Source: Clostridia bacterium (lineage in GTDB: Bacteria; Bacillota; Clostridia; Oscillospirales; Acutalibacteraceae). Taken from it: a stretch of 8,544 nucleotides of DNA. The translations under genes were made by a program, and so were the position numbers. Below are positions 1-5,184 of the stretch, piece by piece. Where the stretch lies: positions 1 through 8,544 of the forward strand of contig CAAENL010000014.1 of the NCBI GenBank assembly GCA_900757335.1, read 5' to 3'. How positions within the stretch are numbered: position 1 is the first letter of the stretch; each line of letters opens with the position of its first letter. Below the pieces are notes generated by a model, which was given only the letters and a program-made list of their open reading frames with translations, searched no databases and was not told the DNA's origin.

Positions 1-145
1 CGGCAATGCTTCTTAAATTTCTTTTTCTTTTTCTGGTTTTCTTATTAAGGATGTGGCTTTTGTTTGCGTGTGCTCTCAAAATTTTGCCTGAAGATGTTAT
101 TTTAAAGCGTTTCTTCGCTCCGCTGTGAGTTTTTAATTTGTACAT
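1..145 (-). CDS. rpmI: Ribosomal protein bL35, C-terminus cut by window edge
   Basis: This is the first 48 codons of bL35, a small basic protein of the large ribosomal subunit (usually about 65 residues). It was found by translating the minus strand downstream of infC. The protein begins [20 protein letters not shown], close to the family's usual [14 protein letters not shown] start, and ends in the Lys/Arg-rich segment [15 protein letters not shown] before running off the window. The start at 145 is fixed by this homology. No Shine-Dalgarno sequence is visible in the 20 bases upstream, and a 33-base hairpin ends 7 bases before the ATG. The infC-rpmI-rplT order is standard in bacteria, so rplT (bL20) should follow outside the window. 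The 117-base gap from infC is longer than I would expect and holds two inverted repeats. Confidence 0.95.
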   Translation of the reverse strand, partial: MYKLKTHSGAKKRFKITSSGKILRAHANKSHILNKKTRKRKRNLRSIA

Positions 146-152
146 AATTTTA

Positions 153-185
153 GGAAAATACAACTTTTTGAAAGTTGATATTTCC
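153..185 (-). promoter_or_regulatory. Hairpin just upstream of rpmI, candidate translational control element
   Basis: On the minus strand the arms GGAAA and CAACTTT pair with AAAGTTG and TTTCC around a 3-base loop (CAA). A symmetric 3x3 internal loop (TAT opposite TAT) separates the 7-bp and 5-bp stems. It ends 7 bases before the rpmI ATG and is followed only by TAAAATT, so it is not a convincing intrinsic terminator. In E. coli, L20 represses rpmI translation by binding structures in the infC-rpmI region, so an L20 operator is a reasonable guess here. The pairing is seen; the function is inferred. Confidence 0.5.
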
Positions 186-216
186 GCGTCACTACCTTTC
201 TTTAGGAATTTTTAAT

Positions 217-249
217 CCGAAATCATATATTTAAATTTGTAAATTTCGG
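217..249 (-). repeat. 7-bp inverted repeat in the infC-rpmI gap
   Basis: Perfect 7-base arms (CCGAAAT and ATTTCGG on the minus strand) are separated by a 19-base AT-rich loop. The element lies 13 bases after the infC stop and upstream of the rpmI hairpin. No T-run follows, so it does not look like a terminator. It could form a second RNA stem in the same control region, or be chance in AT-rich DNA. Confidence 0.3.
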
Positions 250-262
250 TATTAATCAAAGT

Positions 263-910
263 TTAAATCTCGGAATCGTTTGCAATAGACTCTTCATTTA
301 CAATTGGTTCCTGATTTGCAGTTGATCCTTGTTTCTCGACTTTTCCTTGTTTTTTTACACTTTTACTGTTTGAATTAGAACTTTGAGATTTGTTTTTTGA
401 CTTGGGAATAAGAAACATTATCATGCTTCTGCCTTCAAGTTTGGGCTGTTTTTCAACTGTAGTATAATCCGAACACGCATCTGCAAACTTTTTCATAAGT
501 TCATATCCTGCGTCGGAACGACCTGCTTCCCTGCCCTTAAACCTTATCATAACTTTTATTTTGTTATTTCCGCTTTCCACAAATCTTACTACGTGACCGA
601 CTTTGGTTTCAAAATCGTGAGTATCAATATTGATAGAAAGCCTTATTTCTTTGATACTTATTATTCTTTGGTTTTTTCTTGATTCTTTTTCTTTTTTAGC
701 AAGTTCAAACTTATATTTACCGTAATCTATTATTTTACACACCGGCGGAACGGCATTTTCGGCAATTTTTACAAGATCCATATTTTTTTCAGCAGCCATA
801 TTTAGAGCTGTTTTTAATGGAACAATTCCTATTTGAGCACCGTCGGAACTGATAAGTCTTACTTCCTTATCCCTTATCTCACCGTTAATCTGAAGTTCTT
901 TACTGCTAAT
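263..910 (-). CDS. infC: Translation initiation factor IF-3, ATT start codon
   Basis: IF-3 binds the 30S subunit, prevents premature joining of 50S and checks start-codon and initiator-tRNA pairing. The predicted protein is 215 residues. The N-domain opens with INGEIRDKEVRLISSDG (residues 8-24) and runs to the PPVCKIIDYGKYKFELAKKEKE linker helix (about 55-76). The C-domain holds KEIRLSINIDTHDFETK (about 87-103) and KVMIRFKGRE (119-128), and ends at EGRSMIMFLIPK (about 159-170). The start is ATT at 910, the only plausible in-frame start between the stop at 961 and the internal ATG at 799. It lies 8 bases after a GGAGGT ribosome binding site and restores the conserved N-domain. AUU starts are a known autoregulatory feature of infC in E. 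coli and other bacteria. A polar tail of about 40 residues, rich in Ser, Asn, Lys and Gln and then acidic, follows the usual end of the family and contains three degenerate hexapeptide repeats. Confidence 0.96.
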   Translation of the reverse strand: MSSKELQINGEIRDKEVRLISSDGAQIGIVPLKTALNMAAEKNMDLVKIAENAVPPVCKIIDYGKYKFELAKKEKESRKNQRIISIKEIRLSINIDTHDFETKVGHVVRFVESGNNKIKVMIRFKGREAGRSDAGYELMKKFADACSDYTTVEKQPKLEGRSMIMFLIPKSKNKSQSSNSNSKSVKKQGKVEKQGSTANQEPIVNEESIANDSEI

Positions 911-924
911 ATTTAAGCACCTCC
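908..924 (-). promoter_or_regulatory. infC ribosome binding site and ATT start codon
   Basis: GGAGGT (924-919) is followed after 8 bases by ATT (910-908), then codons for SSKELQINGEIRD, which match the IF-3 N-terminus. No ATG, GTG or TTG lies in frame between the upstream stop (961-959) and 910. A strong Shine-Dalgarno sequence with a poor start codon suits IF-3 autoregulation, because IF-3 discriminates against AUU. Confidence 0.9.
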
Positions 925-1103
925 ATAAAACTGTTTGAAAAACTCGGTTAAAGTTTTTTCAAATTAAAAAAATTGTACGAGCCGAATTTGAAACTCATAC
1001 AATAAATTTATAAATCAAAACATAAACTTTCGATTCTCAAAATTATTGACCCCTTAAGAATAAATTCTTTGAGGTGAGAACAAATCCGCTCTACTTTATT
1101 TTC
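911..1103 (-). ncRNA. infC leader RNA, L20-leader-like
   Basis: About 190 bases separate the predicted transcription start from infC. The 5' half can form nested stems: TTCTCA (1080-1075) with TGAGAA (1039-1034); CCTC (1074-1071) with GGGG (1053-1050), including one U-G pair; and AAGAA (1069-1065) with TTCTT (1060-1056) around a TTTA loop. A terminator hairpin follows at 1002-966. In Bacillus subtilis the infC-rpmI-rplT leader is bound by ribosomal protein L20, which promotes premature termination. The position, architecture and downstream genes here agree with that system. I have not aligned the leader to a covariance model, so membership of the L20 leader family is inferred. Confidence 0.7.
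966..1002 (-). terminator. Attenuator terminator in the infC leader
   Basis: TTGTATGAG (1002-994) pairs with CTCGTACAA (981-973) over 9 bp with one G-U pair, around a 12-base loop, followed directly by seven T residues (972-966). It lies upstream of the infC ribosome binding site, so it must be bypassed for infC expression and is expected to be conditional. I found no convincing antiterminator pairing by eye. It is also the first terminator met by transcripts from the upstream glycan genes. Confidence 0.85.
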
Positions 1104-1109
1104 CAGTCC

Positions 1110-1138
1110 ATTCTACCTCATTTATGAAAAAATGTCAA
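1110..1138 (-). promoter_or_regulatory. Vegetative sigma-factor promoter for infC operon
   Basis: A perfect -35 box TTGACA (1138-1133), a 17-base spacer and the -10 box TAGAAT (1115-1110) read on the minus strand. The predicted start is near 1103. The -35 box begins only 18 bases after the stop codon of the preceding gene. Confidence 0.88.
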
Positions 1139-1156
1139 TAATATTTTTTAATTTTA

Positions 1157-2662
1157 TTAAATCGTTTTTACAAGCTTAAACTTTTGGCCTCCCGTTCCGT
1201 TGGCTTCCCAACATCTAATATTCGTTCCGATATCAACGCAACCCCACTGCGGATCTGCACAAAGGTTATTGCACGCAGAAACAACGTAATGATATCCTCC
1301 GCCTGCAGGAATAAAGTACCATCTTTGAGCTCTTGTCCCGTTTCTCTTATACTGCTGTATGTTGGCTCCTATCTTCGATGAACCGCCACATACATCCACT
1401 CTTTTACCCGAACATTTAGGTATTATAATATACGTTCCGTCGCTTTGATAAGTTATTTTGAATTTTTGTGCATCAGTTCCGTTTTTATCCCACAATCTAA
1501 GGTTTGCATAGTCATTTTTTGAAGCACTTTCTATGTCAAAAACTCTGTCTCTTTGCAAGGAGCTCTCAATATAATATGTTCCATTTTCCACTTCTTTAAT
1601 CTCGTACGGAGTAGGAACAGGAAACAGCTTATTCATTACAATTTTAGCCAGTGCGTAATTTGCTTTGGAATAATTCGCGTTACCACCCGTATTTATACAA
1701 AACATGGGGACGTTATAATCACCGTACCAAGCAGATGCAAGATCTATATATACTCCGTTTGTTTTGTTTATTCTTCTTTTGTATTTATTCAAAGCATAAA
1801 AACTGTATAAAGTTTGGTGTTGCAAAGCACGGTTATCTCTGACTATTGCCTCGGTAGAATAATAATAATCGGGATCATTTCTTTTAACAACATCATATAA
1901 TTCTTTCAAATCGCTTAAATTTTCTCCCAAAGCATTGTGAGGATAGTAGTCAGCGTTTTCAGACGGAGCAAAAATATCTTTACCTAAAATTTTGTACAAA
2001 AACATCAGTGAAGAAAAGCGTTGATATTGGAATCCGTCGCCTGTATGCGGACCTCTTCCTACTACCTGTTTTTTTAATTCCGAATACAATTTACTTATTT
2101 TATTGTATTGATTTTTTCCTACCCCTTTACTGTACATTACATACGGAACAACTTTTTTATTGTTATCAACATAGAAAAAGTCAGATTTTTTCATCTTTTT
2201 GCCTATAAAGCAATCATCGTTCATGTATATAAAATTTTCAGTTACACCTAAATTTTTAAGTTTCCAAAAATTAAATTCAAAAGTAACCGACGAAGCACTG
2301 TCATAGCCCAAAACATCTTTGTCTTTTATATATGATATTTTATCGCTTATTAAATTCGCATCTTTAAAATATCTAACTTTTTCATTTGGCATTACGATAT
2401 GTATTTTTCGTACCCAAGGAAGATTTTTAAGTACAGAACGCACTGCATATTTGAGTTCGTCGTTATCTTCGTCTTTTTTTATCTGAGGGATGCCTTCTCT
2501 TTTAAGGTTAGGATCGGTAAGGTCAATATATTTTATAACAACGTCAATGGGTTCTCTTTCGAGCAACTTTTTGGAACTCAAATCATTGGAAGCAAAAGCT
2601 CTCGTCGGAATAAATATCATCAAAATAAGAAAGATAATAAATCTAAACTGAATTTTTTTCAT
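1157..2662 (-). CDS. Exported Stealth-family phosphotransferase with C-terminal ricin-type lectin domain
   Basis: The 501-residue protein has a signal peptide (basic MKKIQFR, hydrophobic core 8-18, likely cleavage after AFA at 22-24). All four Stealth regions follow: CR1 (IDVVIKYIDLTDP, 39-51), CR2 (DELKYAVRSVLKNLPWVRKI, 68-87, to FIYMNDDCFIGK, 144-155), CR3 (about 236-292, YYPHNAL and later RALQHQTLYSFYAL) and CR4 (FCINTGG to LFPVPTPYE, 321-354). Stealth enzymes such as capsule polymerases and human GNPTAB transfer hexose-1-phosphate from a nucleotide sugar to a glycan. Residues 357-501 form a beta-trefoil lectin domain with QxW-type motifs QKF (399), QRW (446) and QKF (493) and six cysteines. 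CR1 lacks the usual Tyr-Thr-Trp-Val, and the CR4 Asn-Asp is Asn-Thr. The gene starts 20 bases after the GT8 gene, with AAAGGA 11 bases upstream, so the two are probably co-transcribed. Acceptor and donor are unknown. Confidence 0.88.
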   Translation of the reverse strand: MKKIQFRFIIFLILMIFIPTRAFASNDLSSKKLLEREPIDVVIKYIDLTDPNLKREGIPQIKKDEDNDELKYAVRSVLKNLPWVRKIHIVMPNEKVRYFKDANLISDKISYIKDKDVLGYDSASSVTFEFNFWKLKNLGVTENFIYMNDDCFIGKKMKKSDFFYVDNNKKVVPYVMYSKGVGKNQYNKISKLYSELKKQVVGRGPHTGDGFQYQRFSSLMFLYKILGKDIFAPSENADYYPHNALGENLSDLKELYDVVKRNDPDYYYSTEAIVRDNRALQHQTLYSFYALNKYKRRINKTNGVYIDLASAWYGDYNVPMFCINTGGNANYSKANYALAKIVMNKLFPVPTPYEIKEVENGTYYIESSLQRDRVFDIESASKNDYANLRLWDKNGTDAQKFKITYQSDGTYIIIPKCSGKRVDVCGGSSKIGANIQQYKRNGTRAQRWYFIPAGGGYHYVVSACNNLCADPQWGCVDIGTNIRCWEANGTGGQKFKLVKTI

Positions 2663-2682
2663 ATTTCAGCACATCCTTTCAT

Positions 2683-3657
2683 TTAAAAAACAGGGTATTT
2701 ATCGAGTATTTCTTGATAAAAATCAGTCTTTTTTGCGTAATTCCACCAAGTTTTTCCAAATGCATAGTCGGGGTTTTTCCAGGGTTTCATTACACAGTGG
2801 ACTATTACAAGTTCGTTAAAAGACTTTTCTAATTCTTTCGGAGTATATTTATCTTTAAAATCTAATTTATCCGAGTATGCTCTGCACTCTTTTGCAGTAC
2901 CGTACAAATTAAACATTCCGAATTTCGGCGATAGCCTTCCTAACTTTCCTCTGCAAACATAGTTTATAACCGTTTGGTCATGCTGAACAAGCTTATCGTT
3001 ATTTTTCTCTATGAAATCCTTAAATTTCGAAACCATATCGTCCAGACGTAATTTTTTAAGATTTACAAGCATAACGCCCGAACAAATATATCTTTCGCAT
3101 TCTACTCCGAATGCATTTAATTTTTCGGCATGGTCATCAAGAAATCCGCTATAGTAATAATCTTCTACGTCCAGATCAAACATTGGCTGAAGGTCTTTTA
3201 AAATAATTGTATCTCCGTCTAACCATATAATTTTATCAAGATTTGTCAGCAAATTTGAAAGCGATAATCTGTAATACGCAGGAGTTGTAATATGCCCGAC
3301 GTCGTTTGCATTGCTGTATTCTTTGCCCATGTCTATTAGTTTTATGCTACACTGCTTGTACTTTTTTTGAAGTGAAAGAATTTTATCTTTGTTTTCGGAA
3401 CTGAATTCCGAAGGATGCATTATGTAAAAGTCATAGTGAGTATTTTTGTTTGCATTTTTCATAGCAGACGTTATCGCAACTATAGTCGGATACGTGTATC
3501 CGTCGTCTAAAGCCATTGCAATTGGAATACTTCGTTCCGCTCCATTAACTTCGAAATAGCTGTTAAACATTCGAAATCCAAATATCGCTAAAACTGTGAA
3601 AATTAAAATCGAAATGCTTATTTTTAGCTCTGAACCTTTGAAATGAAATTTTTTCAT
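2683..3657 (-). CDS. Membrane-anchored GT8-family glycosyltransferase
   Basis: The 324-residue protein begins with a short basic stretch and one hydrophobic segment (about 12-30), followed by a GT8 domain. Family features are PIAMALDDGY (45-54), TPAYYRL (125-131), the metal- and donor-binding DxD in WLDGD (145-149), CSGVMLVNL (192-200), QHDQTVIN (225-232) and HCVMKPW (287-293). GT8 enzymes are retaining transferases using UDP-glucose, UDP-galactose or related donors. The final motif is shorter than the usual His-x-x-Gly-x-x-Lys-Pro-Trp. With a positively charged N-terminus, the anchor should place the catalytic domain outside the membrane. The ATG at 3657 was chosen because GAGGAGA lies 9 bases upstream and the predicted promoter lies within the longer frame. 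The gene pairs with the downstream Stealth gene. Substrate is unknown. Confidence 0.88.
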   Translation of the reverse strand: MKKFHFKGSELKISISILIFTVLAIFGFRMFNSYFEVNGAERSIPIAMALDDGYTYPTIVAITSAMKNANKNTHYDFYIMHPSEFSSENKDKILSLQKKYKQCSIKLIDMGKEYSNANDVGHITTPAYYRLSLSNLLTNLDKIIWLDGDTIILKDLQPMFDLDVEDYYYSGFLDDHAEKLNAFGVECERYICSGVMLVNLKKLRLDDMVSKFKDFIEKNNDKLVQHDQTVINYVCRGKLGRLSPKFGMFNLYGTAKECRAYSDKLDFKDKYTPKELEKSFNELVIVHCVMKPWKNPDYAFGKTWWNYAKKTDFYQEILDKYPVF

Positions 3658-3666
3658 ATTTAATTG

Positions 3667-3673
3667 TCTCCTC
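3667..3673 (-). promoter_or_regulatory. Ribosome binding site deciding the GT8 start
   Basis: GAGGAGA lies 9 bases before the ATG at 3657. An alternative TTG in the same frame at 3720 has no such site and lies upstream of the predicted transcription start, so the 324-residue form is preferred. Confidence 0.85.
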
Positions 3674-3704
3674 AAATTAAAATTGTCAACAATGAATATA
3701 TTAC

Positions 3705-3733
3705 ATAATATTTTATTCAACGTAAACCGACAA
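3705..3733 (-). promoter_or_regulatory. Probable promoter of the GT8-Stealth cassette
   Basis: TTGTCG (3733-3728), a 17-base spacer and TATTAT (3710-3705) read on the minus strand, with a predicted start near 3698 and a leader of about 40 bases. The -10 box is 5/6 and the -35 box 4/6 of consensus. The preceding operon ends at a strong terminator, so a promoter is needed in this gap. Confidence 0.6.
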
Positions 3734-3745
3734 ATTAATAATTTG
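3731..3745. repeat. Palindrome overlapping the GT8 promoter -35 box, candidate operator
   Basis: CAAATTA-T-TAATTTG on the minus strand is a perfect 7-base inverted repeat around one central base. Its last three bases are the first three of the predicted -35 box, so a bound protein could block or recruit polymerase. AT-rich palindromes also arise by chance. Confidence 0.35.
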
Positions 3746-3761
3746 TTTTTGATAACAAAAA
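3746..3761. repeat. Second inverted repeat directly upstream of the first
   Basis: TTTTTG-TTAT-CAAAAA on the minus strand is a perfect 6-base inverted repeat with a 4-base spacer. It abuts the 3731-3745 palindrome with no gap. Two adjacent dyads upstream of a promoter could be paired regulator sites. Confidence 0.3.
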
Positions 3762-3797
3762 TATAGCTCTAAAAAGCGTGTTTATTATATAATTAAT

Positions 3798-3832
3798 AAA
3801 AAAATAAGGCTGTCGATTTGCTCGATAGCCTT
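3798..3832 (-). terminator. Intrinsic terminator after the htrA-like gene
   Basis: AAGGCTATCG (3832-3823) pairs with CGACAGCCTT (3815-3806) over 10 positions with one A-C mismatch, around a 7-base loop. One A and a run of seven T residues (3804-3798) follow. It begins 9 bases after the stop codon. The other strand also carries a T-rich tail, so it may work both ways, although no plus-strand gene is visible. Confidence 0.92.
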
Positions 3833-3841
3833 TGTTTTTTG

Positions 3842-5179
3842 TTAACGTAAAACTGATTTTGCGGTTTCTTGAGTTTCTCCTTTGTCTTCCAAAAGAACGA
3901 CGTTTGCATCAAATGTGGTTGAGTTCAAACGATTCGAGGACGGACGATAAATCGAAAGTTTTATGCTCTCGCCTGGTTTGTGGCTGTAAAGTTCACCGTA
4001 AAAAGCATCCATGCTTGTGACGTTAACATTATTTATTTTGGTGATTATATCACCTGATTGAATTCCCGACGCTCCAAGGTTACTGTCGCTGCTTATTTCG
4101 GAAACTATTACTCCGATAGGAACGTTATAAATCTGAGCCTGAAAATTACTTACCATTTTACCTGTAAATCCAAGCCGCACTCTTCCCGAAACATATCCCT
4201 TGTCTATGATGTCGTCTACAATGGTTTTGACTGTATTGCTCGGTATTGCAAATCCCATTCCTTCGCAGTGTGCAACGGCAATTTTTGAAGAGTTTATGCC
4301 AATTACTTGACCGTACATATTTATGAGAGGTCCACCGGAATTTCCCGGGTTTATCGCTGCGTCGGTTTGTATGTATTTAACCAGACTATTTGCAGAACCC
4401 GATGAACAACGATTAATCGCCGAAATAATGCCACGAGTTAAAGAACTTGCGAAATTGAGTCCCAAAGGGTTACCCAAAGCTAAAGCCGAAGCTCCGACTT
4501 TAACATCATCGGAATTTCCAAATGTAGCCGGTTTTAAACCTGTTTTATCAACTTTTATAACTGCTATATCGGTTTTGCTGTCGTAACCTATAACTTTTCC
4601 CGAAAATTCTTCGTTGGTATTGAGCACTATTTTTATATGATTTTGCTTTGAATTGCCTACAACATGTGAGTTTGTAACAATATATCCTTTTTCGCTTATT
4701 ATTATTCCCGATCCCTCACTGACAGGGTCTGAAATTATATCCGCCTTTGAATCATACACCACAACACCTACCACCGAAGGCGAAACATTTGCATATATCG
4801 TTTCGGCGGAAAGCTCACGGGAATCGGAAGGTTTTTCTTCAAATTTTATTTCCGATTCTCCCGAAGTATGGCTTGAAACTTGAGTGCTTCCCTGAGAAGA
4901 AGAGTTTACACCTGCCCCTGAAAAACTTCCCTTTACCGTGTAAATAATGTAAGACACAAGCATTACAACCAAGATACTTAGCAAAACAACAGCTACGGTC
5001 AAAAATGTTTTCGTGTTATTTTTTTGATTATCGGGTACCTCTGTTTCATCTTCTGAATCGAATTCATTCTCGATTTTTTTATCGACGTTATCGGAAAATT
5101 TTATAGGTATATTTGCCTTTTTCGGATAATTATAACCATCTTCATCGACCGATTTTTTTTCTTCAGAATTATCCTGCAT
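3842..5179 (-). CDS. Membrane-anchored HtrA/DegP-family serine protease with one PDZ domain
   Basis: This trypsin-like surface protease degrades or refolds misfolded exported proteins. With the chosen start it has 445 residues: a hydrophilic acidic cytoplasmic stretch (1-57), one membrane segment (about 58-81), a Ser/Gly-rich linker, the protease domain (about 125-325) and one PDZ domain (about 334-432). The catalytic triad is His172 (VTNSHVV), Asp204 (KTDIAVI) and Ser281 (GNSGGPL). The layout matches HtrA-type proteases of Gram-positive bacteria. ATG at 5179 is preferred because AGGAGG (5195-5190) lies 10 bases upstream; a TTG at 5188 is only 1 base from that site. The gene begins 5 bases after the ftsH stop, with its binding site inside the end of ftsH, so the two are probably translationally coupled. 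Which paralog (HtrA, HtrB or YyxA type) it is cannot be told from sequence alone. Confidence 0.96.
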   Translation of the reverse strand: MQDNSEEKKSVDEDGYNYPKKANIPIKFSDNVDKKIENEFDSEDETEVPDNQKNNTKTFLTVAVVLLSILVVMLVSYIIYTVKGSFSGAGVNSSSQGSTQVSSHTSGESEIKFEEKPSDSRELSAETIYANVSPSVVGVVVYDSKADIISDPVSEGSGIIISEKGYIVTNSHVVGNSKQNHIKIVLNTNEEFSGKVIGYDSKTDIAVIKVDKTGLKPATFGNSDDVKVGASALALGNPLGLNFASSLTRGIISAINRCSSGSANSLVKYIQTDAAINPGNSGGPLINMYGQVIGINSSKIAVAHCEGMGFAIPSNTVKTIVDDIIDKGYVSGRVRLGFTGKMVSNFQAQIYNVPIGVIVSEISSDSNLGASGIQSGDIITKINNVNVTSMDAFYGELYSHKPGESIKLSIYRPSSNRLNSTTFDANVVLLEDKGETQETAKSVLR

Positions 5180-5184
5180 AAAAA

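Noticed and set aside
153..185. Hairpin before rpmI as an intrinsic terminator
   Set aside because: Only a broken T stretch lies within its own 3' arm and no T-run follows, and termination here would cut rpmI off from its operon.
133..192. Nineteen-codon frame from a GTG that spans the rpmI hairpin and overlaps the rpmI start
   Set aside because: Its AAAGG is only 2 bases from the GTG, and the product resembles nothing recognisable.
263..799. IF-3 starting at the ATG at 799
   Set aside because: It lacks the conserved N-domain and has no ribosome binding site just upstream; the ATT at 910 has both.
906..926. Six-codon frame starting at an ATG that overlaps the infC ribosome binding site
   Set aside because: It has no ribosome binding site of its own and its TAG overlapping the ATT start looks coincidental; I cannot support it as a leader peptide.
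3684..3689. Perfect TTGACA upstream of the GT8 gene
   Set aside because: With normal spacing its -10 box would fall at the ribosome binding site with a poor match (CAATTA), starting transcription inside the gene.
3655..3720. GT8 protein starting at TTG 3720, adding 21 residues
   Set aside because: It has no ribosome binding site, lies upstream of the predicted transcription start, and the ATG at 3657 has GAGGAGA at good spacing.
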